From NCBI GenBank assembly GCA_021736645.1, contig JAIPFM010000144.1:1-64000 (forward strand): a stretch of 64,000 nt of DNA. Direction: 5' to 3'. The notes under the pieces were generated by a model. The model saw only the letters and a list, made by a program, of their open reading frames with translations, made no database searches and was not told where the DNA came from. Both the position numbers and the translations under genes were made by a program. Origin of the DNA: Phycisphaerae bacterium. Its GTDB lineage: Bacteria > Planctomycetota > Phycisphaerae > Sedimentisphaerales > Anaerobacaceae. This document shows, one piece after another, positions 9,234 through 18,077 of the stretch; positions within the stretch are counted from its first letter, which is position 1, and each line of letters opens with the position of its first letter.

Positions 9234-9592
9234 AATTCTCCTCTGCAAAAAGATTGATTGTTCGATGTGGTGGTCCAGACCCTGTCCATGCGGCGTCAAA
9301 CACAGGAAGTGTCGATTCCAATGTCATGTGATTCAAGCGTTCGAAACAGGGGCTCGTCACGATTCAGACCATCCGGGCTACGTGGGTCAGGCATTGGTTA
9401 CATTGTCTTAGTCTCTCACTCATACATACTATGAGCAATTTCCCTATAATTCCAGGAATAAATGCCATGGCCCTATTTTGACATGGCATCTATTCCACAC
9501 GAGGAGCACGTCCTCAAGGGAGCCCAAGCGATTGTGGAGCAGCAAGCAGAGCATGACTTCTTGGCTTGCGAGGCCTGTTTGTTTTATGTACA

Positions 9593-9621
9593 TTGGCAAG
9601 AAGGTAAAAATCGGGTATTTT
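9593..9621 (+). promoter_or_regulatory. Putative promoter of the ABC transporter operon
   Basis: TTGGCA (9593-9598), 17-nt spacer, TATTTT (9616-9621), about 55 nt before the ATPase ATG. The rest of the 440-nt divergent gap (9234-9675) holds nothing else I can support. Confidence 0.45.
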
Positions 9622-9675
9622 AATGGCTGATGACGAGTCATTATTGTAACCAGTTTGGGATTGGAAGGAAATCCT

Positions 9676-10383
9676 ATGATTGAACTCAAAGGTGTTTATA
9701 AAGAATATGCATCGCCTGAAACGACCCAGGCTGTGCCTGTGCTTTCAGGGATTGATCTGGCCATTGACGCGGGGTCGTCCGTGGCAGTGGTGGGGCCGTC
9801 CGGGTGCGGCAAGAGCACACTGCTGAATCTGATCGGGGCACTTGATACGCCGACAAAGGGCCAGGTGATCCTGGATGCACAGGATCTCAGCAGGCTGGAT
9901 GATAGGAGCCAGTCTCAGTTACGCAATCAGAAGGTGGGATTTATATTCCAGATGCACCATCTCCTGCCCCAGTTGACAGTGCTTGAGAATGTGCTGGTGC
10001 CTACCCTGGCCAACAAGCATGCTGACCGGGCAAAAGACACAGTGCGTGCCAAATCGTTGCTGGAACAGGTCGGGCTTCAGGATGTGACTGCGCACCTGCC
10101 GTCTCAGCTTTCTGGCGGACAACGCCAGCGCGTGGCTGTGGCCCGGGCCCTGATCAACCAGCCCAAGGTCCTGCTGGCAGACGAACCCACCGGCGCCCTG
10201 GATCAGGCCACCGCAGAACAGATCAGTGACCTGCTCGTGGAGATCCACAAGACCCAGGGCGTGACACTGGTCATGGTCACCCATGCCAAGTCCCTGGCAG
10301 CGCGCATGGACAAGCTCTACACCCTGGACAAGGGCCGCCTCGTCCCCTCTGCTGAAAACCGAAAACTGAAAACCGAAAACTGA
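9676..10383 (+). CDS. ABC transporter ATP-binding protein (LolD/MacB type)
   Basis: About 235 aa from the ATG at 9676 (GGAAGG upstream). Walker A GPSGCGKST is at about residues 40-48, followed by a Q-loop (FIFQMHHLLPQLTVLENV), signature LSGGQRQRVAVARAL and Walker B VLLADEPTGALD. The QMHHLLPQLTVLENV region and overall length match ATPases that pair with FtsX-fold permeases (LolD, MacB, FtsE). The permease follows 15 nt downstream, so the two form one transporter, of the mechanotransmission or lipoprotein-release class rather than a solute importer. The last nine residues (ENRKLKTEN) are encoded by a heptamer array that runs through the stop codon and look acquired. Confidence 0.92.
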   Translation: MIELKGVYKEYASPETTQAVPVLSGIDLAIDAGSSVAVVGPSGCGKSTLLNLIGALDTPTKGQVILDAQDLSRLDDRSQSQLRNQKVGFIFQMHHLLPQLTVLENVLVPTLANKHADRAKDTVRAKSLLEQVGLQDVTAHLPSQLSGGQRQRVAVARALINQPKVLLADEPTGALDQATAEQISDLLVEIHKTQGVTLVMVTHAKSLAARMDKLYTLDKGRLVPSAENRKLKTEN

Positions 10384-10386
10384 TCC
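10352..10386 (+). repeat. Heptamer array 3, overlapping the ATPase stop codon
   Basis: CTGAAAA CCGAAAA CTGAAAA CCGAAAA CTGATCC in strict 7-nt register. The unit is the reverse complement of TTTTCAG. It encodes the C-terminal residues of the ATPase and contains its stop codon. Confidence 0.8.
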
Positions 10387-10398
10387 GAAGGAGCCCCT

Positions 10399-13300
10399 AT
10401 GTCCTGGTGGCGATTCATCATTAAAAGTCTGTGGTATGCCAGACGTACACACGGTGCCGTGCTTTTGGCAGCAGCCGTGGGTACCGCCGTACTCGTCGGG
10501 GCCCTGGCCGTGGGCGATTCCATGCGATTCACCCTGGGGCAATCCATGGGTCAGCGTCTGGGCAAGACGCAGATGGCCTTGACTGTGCCGCATGGTTTTG
10601 TCACGACCGACCTCAGCGTTCGTTTGTCCAAGGCCCTGGATGCCACAGTGGCCCCTGTGCTGTTCAGCCGGGGAATTGTGAGTGATGGGGCTGGAAAAAA
10701 ACGCATCAATCAGGTCAACATCTATGGTGTAGACTCTCGATTTTTTGAATTGGGGGACGGCGGCAATCCCCTGGATGGACTGGCTGCAGACGCGGTGATC
10801 CTGAATGACGCGGTCATGGAAAAGCTGCAGGTCCAGGCAGGCGACACGGTGGTCCTGCGTCTGGACAAGCCTGAGACCCTGTCCAGGGATCTGGTTCTCG
10901 TGTCAGAGGCCAATCGCACTGTGGCCTCCCGGCTGACTGTCGGTGCAGTGGCCCGGGCCGATCAGATGGGCCGATTCAGTCTGGAAGCCAATCAGGCCGT
11001 GGCTGCCAATGTATTTGTGCCCATGGACTGGCTGGCCGCCCAGATGGGTCAGCCCGGCATGATCAATGTCATGCTCGTGTCAGGCACGGCTGCCACAGAG
11101 GCCCAGGCCAATGCCGCGGTTCAAACCTGCTGGGATGCCAGGGATGTGGGACTCGAGGTGGTGACTTTGACGCAGGACACCGCCTACGAACTGCGAAGCA
11201 GACGCGTGTTCTTTGAAACCTCGATCAGTGACATCCTGCTCGCCCAGGCGGACCAGGCATCCGGCGTGCTCACGTATTTTGTGAACCGCCTGGAGGCCAA
11301 TGCAAAGCACACGCCGTACTCCATGGTGGCGGCCGTGAAGGGGCCGGGCCTGAGCCTGCCTGAGCTGGGACCGGACGATATGGTGGTGTCCCAGTGGCTG
11401 GCCGATGATCTCGGACTGACAGTCGGCCAGGACGTGACAGTGGCCTATTACGTGCCCGGTGTACAGCAGCGGGGGCTGGTTGAAAAGGCGAAGACGTTCA
11501 AGGTCAGGCAGATCATTCCCATGGACCATCCGGCCGTGGACGCCAATCTCATGCCGGAGTTTCCGGGCATGTCCAATGTGGACAACTGCCGGGACTGGGA
11601 CACGGGCGTGCCTGTGGTGCTGGATGAAATCCGTGACAAGGATGAGGACTACTGGGATCAATACAGGGGCAGCCCCAAGGCCTTTGTGAGTCTGGGCGCA
11701 GGCCAGGCCCTGTGGGCCAATCAGTACGGTAATCTCACGGCCGTGCGTGTGGCCGGCACAGACGCCATGGTGCAAGGCCAGGTCCGCCGCCTCTTGACCA
11801 CACTCGATCCTGCAGCCCTGGGTCTCTATTTCAATCCGGTGCGTGCCATGAGTGAGAAGGCCCTGGCCCAGGGTACGGACTTCGGGCCGCTGTTTCTGGG
11901 GTTGAGTATGTTTCTGATTGTCGGTGCCATGATCCTGACAGGTCTGCTCTTTGCCTTTTCCATTGAGAGTCGGGCCGATCAGACCGGCCTGCTCCTGGCC
12001 CTGGGGGTGCCCGGTCGATCTGTGATGCGAGTCTATCTGCTGGAAGGGCTGGTGCTGTCTGTGGTAGGATCGATTGTGGGCGTGGGCGTGGGCCTGGTCT
12101 ATGCCAAGGGATTGACTCTGGCCTTGAACTATCTCTGGCAGGGCGCCATTGCCTCGGCATCTGTGCTGTTTTTTGCATCCGTGAAGAGCTGTGTGACCGG
12201 GGCCGTCAGCGGTATTGTCACGGCAGTGCTGGCCATGGTCGTGACATTACGAGGTCAGCGCCGCATACAGGCCAGGGCCCTGCTGGCAGGGGACACAGGG
12301 ACGCTCCAGAAGCCTGGCAAGGATCGTAAGGATCGGGTCAAGCTCGCGGTGGCCATTGCGGCCCTGTTCGGCGCGATTGTGATGGTGCTTGTGCCGAGCC
12401 AGGACAGCGAGATGCAGGCCGGTTTGTTTTTTGGGGCAGGGGCCCTGTGTCTTGTCTTTGGCCTGTGCCTGTCTGACTGGCTCCTGGCACGACTGCTTCA
12501 GGCATGGCACGGTCAGACCCTGAGCACGCAGTCCCTGGCCCTGCGCAACACCACCAGACGGCGCAGCCGAAGTGTGGCTGTGATCAGTCTGCTGGCTGTG
12601 GGTGTGTTTGTGGTGGTGGCTGTGTGTGCCAATCGACGCGACCCCCTGGCCACCTCCCTGTCCAGGGCGTCCGGTACGGGCGGGTTTGCGTGGATCGGTC
12701 AGTTCAGTGCAGGTGTACTTCAGGACCTCAACACCGCGCCAGGGCAAGAGGCCCTGGGTCTGGACAAGGCCCTCCTGGTAAAGACTCACTTTGTGCCCAT
12801 GCGTGTGCATGACGGCGATGAAGCCAGTTGCCTGAATCTCAACCGGGCTCAGAGTCCCAGGTTATTGGGTGTGGACCCCAATGCCCTGGCCTCTCGAAAG
12901 GCCTTCACGTTTGTCAAGACGCAGGAGGTGACCGATGATCCCTGGCTGCTGCTGAATCTGGACCTGGGCCCCAATAAGGTGCCCGTGATTGTCGACAAGC
13001 CCACTGCGGACTGGGGTTTGAATAAAGGGACTGACAGCCTGGCCTACAGAGATGACCAGGGCCAGCTTTTTTATGGCCGGATCGTGGGTGTGATGGGTGG
13101 GTCCATGCTGCAGGGCAATCTCATCATGTCAGAGAAAAACTTTACAGCACGTTTTAAATCCGAAGAGGGCTACAGGCAGGTGCTCATTGAAACAGACCCC
13201 AATCAGATCCAGGCCGTGGGCGACCACCTCACAGATCGTCTCCAGGACCTGGGCCTGTCACTCACAGGCTCGCGCGAACGCCTGGCAGCCCTGAGTCAGG

Positions 13301-13689
13301 TGGAGAACACGTACCTCAACATGTTCCTCGCCCTGGGTGGTCTCGGCCTGGCCCTGGGCAGCGTGGGCATGGCGTTGGTCGTGTTGCGAAACTGCCTGGA
13401 CCGCAGGGCGGAATTCGCCATGCTCAGGGCCGTGGGTCTGGACCGGGCGCACATTCAGCGTCTGGCGTTTTACGAGCACTGGGGCCTGCTCATGGCCGGC
13501 CTGTTCTGGGGCACGCTCGCGGCTGCCATTGCCGTGACACCGGCGGTGCGTCAATCATCTTACAAGGTCCCCTACACAGGCATCGTGCTGCTGCTGGCAG
13601 GCATGGCCGTGTTCGGTGCCCTGTGGGTCTGGTTCGCAGTGCGCGCGGCCTTGCGAGGCAGCTTGATGGAGAGCCTGAGGAGCGAGTAG
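10399..13689 (+). CDS. Giant FtsX-like ABC transporter permease
   Basis: 1096 aa, far longer than the roughly 400 aa of LolC/E or MacB-like permeases. It has an N-terminal membrane segment (residues about 17-40), a first extracytoplasmic domain (to about 495), a first block of transmembrane helices (about 500-625), a second central helix block (about 650-740), a second extracytoplasmic domain (about 745-970) and a C-terminal FtsX block (about 975-1085). This is the two-FtsX-domain architecture seen in large MacB/YbbP-like permeases. SD GAAGGAG precedes the ATG at 10399. It pairs with the upstream ATPase; no periplasmic adaptor is adjacent. The substrate is unknown; lipid or lipoprotein extraction is possible. 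Confidence 0.85.
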   Translation: MSWWRFIIKSLWYARRTHGAVLLAAAVGTAVLVGALAVGDSMRFTLGQSMGQRLGKTQMALTVPHGFVTTDLSVRLSKALDATVAPVLFSRGIVSDGAGKKRINQVNIYGVDSRFFELGDGGNPLDGLAADAVILNDAVMEKLQVQAGDTVVLRLDKPETLSRDLVLVSEANRTVASRLTVGAVARADQMGRFSLEANQAVAANVFVPMDWLAAQMGQPGMINVMLVSGTAATEAQANAAVQTCWDARDVGLEVVTLTQDTAYELRSRRVFFETSISDILLAQADQASGVLTYFVNRLEANAKHTPYSMVAAVKGPGLSLPELGPDDMVVSQWLADDLGLTVGQDVTVAYYVPGVQQRGLVEKAKTFKVRQIIPMDHPAVDANLMPEFPGMSNVDNCRDWDTGVPVVLDEIRDKDEDYWDQYRGSPKAFVSLGAGQALWANQYGNLTAVRVAGTDAMVQGQVRRLLTTLDPAALGLYFNPVRAMSEKALAQGTDFGPLFLGLSMFLIVGAMILTGLLFAFSIESRADQTGLLLALGVPGRSVMRVYLLEGLVLSVVGSIVGVGVGLVYAKGLTLALNYLWQGAIASASVLFFASVKSCVTGAVSGIVTAVLAMVVTLRGQRRIQARALLAGDTGTLQKPGKDRKDRVKLAVAIAALFGAIVMVLVPSQDSEMQAGLFFGAGALCLVFGLCLSDWLLARLLQAWHGQTLSTQSLALRNTTRRRSRSVAVISLLAVGVFVVVAVCANRRDPLATSLSRASGTGGFAWIGQFSAGVLQDLNTAPGQEALGLDKALLVKTHFVPMRVHDGDEASCLNLNRAQSPRLLGVDPNALASRKAFTFVKTQEVTDDPWLLLNLDLGPNKVPVIVDKPTADWGLNKGTDSLAYRDDQGQLFYGRIVGVMGGSMLQGNLIMSEKNFTARFKSEEGYRQVLIETDPNQIQAVGDHLTDRLQDLGLSLTGSRERLAALSQVENTYLNMFLALGGLGLALGSVGMALVVLRNCLDRRAEFAMLRAVGLDRAHIQRLAFYEHWGLLMAGLFWGTLAAAIAVTPAVRQSSYKVPYTGIVLLLAGMAVFGALWVWFAVRAALRGSLMESLRSE

Positions 13690-13696
13690 AAAAGCG

Positions 13697-13724
13697 GTTT
13701 CTGGTTTCTGGTTTCTAGTTTTTG
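13697..13724 (+). repeat. Heptamer array 4 (four units)
   Basis: GTTTCTG GTTTCTG GTTTCTA GTTTTTG, starting 8 nt after the FtsX permease stop codon. The remainder of the gap to 13873 shows nothing else I can support. Confidence 0.8.
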
Positions 13725-13873
13725 GCTACGAGGCAAGGAAGATAAGACATTGGCTGTCGCCTTGGCGAGCGTGCCCTGTAGGCATTGATCGCCCGGCCCA
13801 TTTCATGGAAAGCTTGCGATGGGAGGCCATGCAATCCTGTACATAGAGGTTGATCAGACGCTGAATGAGAAGT

Positions 13874-14626
13874 TCATTTGGCGTGGCCCCTTGATGCAAG
13901 TCTTTCTGCTAATTCTTCTTCTCTGGCTTGGGAAAGTGCCGAGGCAATTAAACCGGTTGGAACAGCCACGATGCCAAGACCAACCATAAGGACAAAAAAG
14001 GTGAAGAACTTGCCGCCAGGAGTGACTGGAAACATATCACCGTAGCCTACGGTTGTCAGAGTCGTGACGGCCCACCATAAACTGTGGAAAACCGATTTAA
14101 AAACCTCTGGCTGCGCTGCGTTTTCAAAATAATAAATGCCGACGGCTGACAGATATAGCATAATTACAGCTACAAAACCGAACAGAATCAACTCTTCTTT
14201 TGCAATGACCAAGGCTCGATGGAATCTACTTATTGCCTTGTTGTACTTGAACAATTTCAGGATTCTCACCAACCTAAGAAGTCTAAATATCCTCACAGCC
14301 CTGAGATCAAGGCCGGTTGACAAATAGAAGGGAAGGATGGCTGCCAAATCAACCAAACCATAAAAACTGAATAGAAATCTTAGCTTTCTCTCAGAAACCA
14401 TAATACGCAGGACATATTCGAGAGTGAAAATCAAGACTGTAATGACTTCAATCCCGTACAGGATGTCTTTGGTTGTTTTGGGTAAATCTGGAAGCGTGTC
14501 TATAGAGAAAGTCACCAGGGATAATACGATGAGAGACTGTATTGTGAAGGCAAAGATTCGCCCTTGGCGGTGATCCGTATTGTTCAACAGCTTGCTGATC
14601 TTCTCTTTAATCAATGTTTGTCTCAT
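13874..14626 (-). CDS. Voltage-gated-type potassium channel
   Basis: 250 aa with six transmembrane segments. The S4 segment carries regularly spaced arginines and lysines (DLRAVRIFRLLRLVRILKLF), and the pore loop contains the K+ selectivity filter TVGYGD followed by the pore-lining helix. It belongs to the Kv/KvLQT-like ion-transport family in the inner membrane, with a short cytoplasmic C-terminus and no RCK/TrkA domain. Base composition across 13.9-14.65 kb is visibly AT-richer (about 40-45% GC by eye) than both neighbours, which suggests horizontal acquisition. It is a single gene, convergent with the ABC operon. The physiological role is not evident from context. Confidence 0.92.
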   Translation of the reverse strand: MRQTLIKEKISKLLNNTDHRQGRIFAFTIQSLIVLSLVTFSIDTLPDLPKTTKDILYGIEVITVLIFTLEYVLRIMVSERKLRFLFSFYGLVDLAAILPFYLSTGLDLRAVRIFRLLRLVRILKLFKYNKAISRFHRALVIAKEELILFGFVAVIMLYLSAVGIYYFENAAQPEVFKSVFHSLWWAVTTLTTVGYGDMFPVTPGGKFFTFFVLMVGLGIVAVPTGLIASALSQAREEELAERLASRGHAK

Positions 14627-14650
14627 CTCTAACCTAACCAGCTATCATGG

Positions 14651-16552
14651 TCACTTCTTGACACCTGCGATGGCTTCTCCCTTGCCGATCAGTAGGATGT
14701 TGAGACGAGGGGGTGTGGTCATGCCGTGGCCCAGGAAGAAGCCGGGGTGGGGCGGTTTGTTGTATACCACATTTTGCCAGGCCATGGCCAGGCGGTACTG
14801 TGGGTCATGCATGAGCGTGACCAGGCGGTGGGTTGTGGGGATCGTGGTGGTGTAGAGTCGCAGGGACTTTCTGTCCGGTGCGGTGAGGAGCAGTTCTTCA
14901 CGCCAGTCGCCCAATATGTCACCCATGATGTTGGGGCCGCGTCCGCCGCGACTCGCTTCAGCCTGGAAGACACGGTCTTCGCGGCCTGTGTTCCAGTTCC
15001 ATTTGGTGACCGTGGATCCGGACAGCAATTCGCGGAGCAGGTCACCATCCCACCAGATGACCCAGGCGCTTGACCTCGGATTCGGACCGATCTGATTGCC
15101 TTTCATGTCACGAAGTCCGCCCGGGCCGCCCCAGGCCTCGTATCCCCGGGTGCGGGGATCGATGTCTGCGGCCATGCCGCCGCCCACGTCAATGCCGGGA
15201 CTGTGCTTCCAGATCACCTCACCGGTCTTGGCATCGCGCATGGCTGCACCTGGGCTCTGAAACCGGACTGTATCGTCTTCGTTTTCGTGGATCGTAAAGA
15301 CCTCCAGGCCTGGGCGGTCCGGGTCCATGTCACTGAGGTGCATGGCGTCACCATGTCGAAAGCCCGTGGAATACAGACCCTGTCCATTGTCATCCACGAC
15401 CATGGCGTGATACACGATTTCGTCTCTGCCGTCCGCGTCCACGTCCGCCACGGACAGCGAGTGACCGCCCATCCCCGAGAAGGGCGATGCATCCGTATAG
15501 GGCGGCTGGCTGATGCCCGTGTCAAAGACCCACCGGTTCGTCAGTGTGTTGTCACGCCAGTCCCAGGCCGCCATGACGATGCGCCCGTACACACCGCGGC
15601 ACATGACCACACTGGGACGGACGCCGTCCAGATAGGCCACGCAGGCCAGGAAGCGGTCGCACCGATTGCCGTAGCTGTCATTGCCGCCGTTGCCACCGAT
15701 GCCGCCCCAGCCGTTGATCGGGTCACGACCCGGGATATAGTCCACGGTCTTCAAGGCTGCGCCGGTCTGTCCGTCAAAGATCGTGAAGTACTCGGGACCG
15801 CTGAGTATGCGCCCGTGTGTGCGGTCGCCTTCCTTGTGGATGCGCCAGTCCCTGTCCTTGTCGCCAATAACCTTGCCCCGGCCGTCCACTGTACCGTCCG
15901 CTGTCTTGCAGGCCATTTCTGCTTTGCCGTCTCCATCCAGGTCGTACACCATGAACTGTGTGTAGTGTTCTCCATCGCGGATATTGATGCCCAGGTCGAT
16001 GCGCCACAGGTGCGTGCCGTCCAGTTTGTAGGCATCGAACACGGGCGTGCCTGTGATGCCGGGAAAGGAGTTGTCCTGACCTCGCGAGATCTGGTGCAGG
16101 ATGATTTCGTATTCGCCGTCTCCATCCAGGTCTGCGACAGATGCATCGCCCGGCCGGTAGTCAGGCAGGGGCTTGATGGGGATCTCGAGATACGGCTTGT
16201 CCCAGGCCTGCACGGTGCGAGTGGGGGCCAGTTCCCGCTGGTCCAGCACGGGCCGAAGGAAATACTGCAGGGTCTGCTGGAGGTCGGCCTCGCGGTCCAC
16301 GAAATTGGTGGACCCGGCGATGGGGTCCTGATGGATCTTGACCGGTGCTCCAGCCCCACTCTGCCGGTAGAGATTGAAGGCCAGGGCCTCGGGATCCGTG
16401 CCGAAAAGGCGCCACCCAATGTAGACCGTGTCGTCCGACTGTTTGACGGCCACCAATCCACGCGTGAGGTTTTCCATGTGGCGCTGGGGCAGGGCTGCGC
16501 CTGTGAAGGTCAACAGCGCGACGAGGATGGTTTTGAGTGACGCATCTACCAT
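14651..16552 (-). CDS. Rhamnogalacturonan lyase, PL11 family
   Basis: 633 aa. An N-terminal signal peptide (MVDASLKTILVALLTFTGAALP) is followed by the PL11 beginning HMENLTRGLVAVKQSDDTVYIGWRLFGTDP and many Asp/Gly-rich calcium-binding turns of the eight-bladed propeller (ASVADLDGDGEYEIILHQ, VYDLDGDGKAEMACKTADGT, VADVDADGRDEIVYHAM). The C-terminus has the family's ILGDWREELLL and MHDPQYRLAMAWQNVVYNKPPHPGFFLG. Family members cleave the rhamnogalacturonan I backbone by beta-elimination outside the cytoplasm. Length is normal. SD AGGAG lies 9 nt before the ATG. It is divergent from the Gfo/Idh-RraA-enolase operon, so a link to breakdown of pectin-derived sugar acids is plausible but inferred. Confidence 0.93.
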   Translation of the reverse strand: MVDASLKTILVALLTFTGAALPQRHMENLTRGLVAVKQSDDTVYIGWRLFGTDPEALAFNLYRQSGAGAPVKIHQDPIAGSTNFVDREADLQQTLQYFLRPVLDQRELAPTRTVQAWDKPYLEIPIKPLPDYRPGDASVADLDGDGEYEIILHQISRGQDNSFPGITGTPVFDAYKLDGTHLWRIDLGINIRDGEHYTQFMVYDLDGDGKAEMACKTADGTVDGRGKVIGDKDRDWRIHKEGDRTHGRILSGPEYFTIFDGQTGAALKTVDYIPGRDPINGWGGIGGNGGNDSYGNRCDRFLACVAYLDGVRPSVVMCRGVYGRIVMAAWDWRDNTLTNRWVFDTGISQPPYTDASPFSGMGGHSLSVADVDADGRDEIVYHAMVVDDNGQGLYSTGFRHGDAMHLSDMDPDRPGLEVFTIHENEDDTVRFQSPGAAMRDAKTGEVIWKHSPGIDVGGGMAADIDPRTRGYEAWGGPGGLRDMKGNQIGPNPRSSAWVIWWDGDLLRELLSGSTVTKWNWNTGREDRVFQAEASRGGRGPNIMGDILGDWREELLLTAPDRKSLRLYTTTIPTTHRLVTLMHDPQYRLAMAWQNVVYNKPPHPGFFLGHGMTTPPRLNILLIGKGEAIAGVKK

Positions 16553-16633
16553 GACAGCATCTCCTGAAAAAAGGGATTACACCTGTTGAACATGCATTCT
16601 ACTGGGCTCAATGACGCCTTTCCACATAAATCA

Positions 16634-16662
16634 TTGCAATCGGGCATGGGCTGGTCTATGAT
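16634..16662 (+). promoter_or_regulatory. Putative promoter of the exported sugar-acid operon
   Basis: TTGCAA (16634-16639), 17-nt spacer, TATGAT (16657-16662), about 58 nt before the oxidoreductase ATG at 16721. Confidence 0.55.
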
Positions 16663-16720
16663 AGCCGGCAATGTGGTTGGTCAATTTCCCAGGGCAGATT
16701 CAGGAAAAAAGGAGTCTCAT

Positions 16721-18013
16721 ATGGAAAAGGTCAGTCGTCGGCAGTTCTTACAAACTGCCATAGGAGGGAGCGTGGCGATCTCAGGTATGTTGGGCAGTGC
16801 CGGCGCGCAGAACCCGCCGCAGAGTCGCTTGAAAATGGGTCTCATCGGGTGCGGCTGGTACGGTATGGTGGATGCGCAGGCCGCGCTGAAGGTTGGAGGC
16901 GTGGAGATCATTGCGATCTGCGATGTGGACTCTCAACATCTCAAAGACAGTGCAGACAAACTCGAATCACTCCAGGGCACACGCCCTCAGATGTTCAAGG
17001 ACTACAAGAAACTCCTGGCTGTGCCAGAATTGAAGGCCGTGATCATTGCCACACCCCCGCACTGGCATGCACTGCCGTTCCTGGCAGCCCTGGACCGGGG
17101 CCTGGACATCTATGCAGAGAAACCCCTGGCCTATGACATACGCGAGGGCCAGGCCATGGTGGCAGCCGCCAAGAAAACCGACCGGATCGTCCAGGTAGGC
17201 TTCCAGCGAAGGCAGAGCACGGCCATTCGTGAGGTCCGTGACTACATCCAGCAGGGCCGCCTGGGGCGGATCATTCAGGCCGAGGTGCAGATTCACTACA
17301 CGGCCGGGATGCGTGACACCACAGTGCAGGACCCGCCTGAGTCACTGGACTGGGACCTCTGGTGCGGGCCTGCGCCCAAACTGCCGTACAGTCCCCAGAT
17401 CGGGCACTTTGCCTGGCGTCTTGAAAAGGCCTACGGCAATGGGCACCTCGTGGACTGGGGCATTCACCTCATGGATGCAACGCGCTGGATTCTGAACGAG
17501 ACCATGCCCAGTTCAGTACAGGCCAGCGGCGGTATCTACGTGTTCAAAGACAAGATCACCACGCCGGATATCATGAACGCCCACTTCGAGTTTGACACCT
17601 GCCCGGTGAACTGGCAGCATCGCATGTGGGGGGCCAGGGAATACACACCCAGCCTGTCCAATGGGATCATGCTCTACGGTGAAAAGGGCACGGTCTTTGT
17701 CACGGACAATCGCTGGGAGATCATGTCCAAGGACAGAAACAGTCAGCCCCAGGTCAAGGAATCGCGTGCAGATGCGGGCACCCTGCACATGGCAGATTTT
17801 CTGACCTCCGTGCGCACCCGTCAGCAGCCCTTGTGTTCTCCGCAGGATGCCTGCAACTCGACCTCCACAGTACAGCTGGCCATGATCGCCTATGAACTGG
17901 GACGCAAGATCCAATGGGATCGGGACGCGCAGCAGATCACCGGCAATCGCAGGGCCGTGGCCCTGATGAAACGTGAGTATCGAGCGCCCTGGGAGCATCC
18001 GTTCAAGGGATGA
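16721..18013 (+). CDS. Tat-exported Gfo/Idh/MocA family oxidoreductase
   Basis: About 430 aa from the ATG at 16721 (AAAAAAGGAG upstream). The twin-arginine signal is MEKVSRRQFLQTAIGGSVAISGMLGSAGAQ. The Rossmann dinucleotide site follows (KMGLIGCGWYGMVDAQAA), then the conserved EKPLAYDIREGQAMV motif with the catalytic Lys, and the C-terminal domain with WRLEKAYGNGHLVDWGIHLMDATRW. Family members oxidise or reduce sugars, inositols or amino sugars with NAD(P). The Tat signal implies folding with bound cofactor before export, as in many PVC paralogues. It is the first gene of an operon with two further exported enzymes and a transporter. The substrate is unknown. Confidence 0.92.
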   Translation: MEKVSRRQFLQTAIGGSVAISGMLGSAGAQNPPQSRLKMGLIGCGWYGMVDAQAALKVGGVEIIAICDVDSQHLKDSADKLESLQGTRPQMFKDYKKLLAVPELKAVIIATPPHWHALPFLAALDRGLDIYAEKPLAYDIREGQAMVAAAKKTDRIVQVGFQRRQSTAIREVRDYIQQGRLGRIIQAEVQIHYTAGMRDTTVQDPPESLDWDLWCGPAPKLPYSPQIGHFAWRLEKAYGNGHLVDWGIHLMDATRWILNETMPSSVQASGGIYVFKDKITTPDIMNAHFEFDTCPVNWQHRMWGAREYTPSLSNGIMLYGEKGTVFVTDNRWEIMSKDRNSQPQVKESRADAGTLHMADFLTSVRTRQQPLCSPQDACNSTSTVQLAMIAYELGRKIQWDRDAQQITGNRRAVALMKREYRAPWEHPFKG

Positions 18014-18059
18014 AGGATGAAAGCTGAGGCGTGAAGTGCGAAGTGTGACGTAGGAAGTT
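18011..18059 (+). repeat. Heptamer array 5, starting at the stop codon
   Basis: TGAAGGA TGAAAGC TGAGGCG TGAAGTG CGAAGTG TGACGTA GGAAGTT. The first unit contains the TGA stop of the oxidoreductase gene. The units vary but keep 7-nt spacing throughout. Confidence 0.65.
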
Positions 18060-18077
18060 TAGAAAAGGGAGATTTTG

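Noticed and set aside
8998-9411. Open frames on the plus strand opposite the lipoprotein gene start and in the 9.3-9.6 kb gap
   Set aside because: No ribosome sites or recognisable sequence; they overlap the lipoprotein signal region on the other strand.
15203-16540. A 445-codon open frame antisense to the PL11 lyase gene
   Set aside because: It is a shadow frame. The opposite strand has a complete PL11 protein with signal peptide and ribosome site; the antisense product has no recognisable motif and an unnatural composition rich in V, H, D and R.
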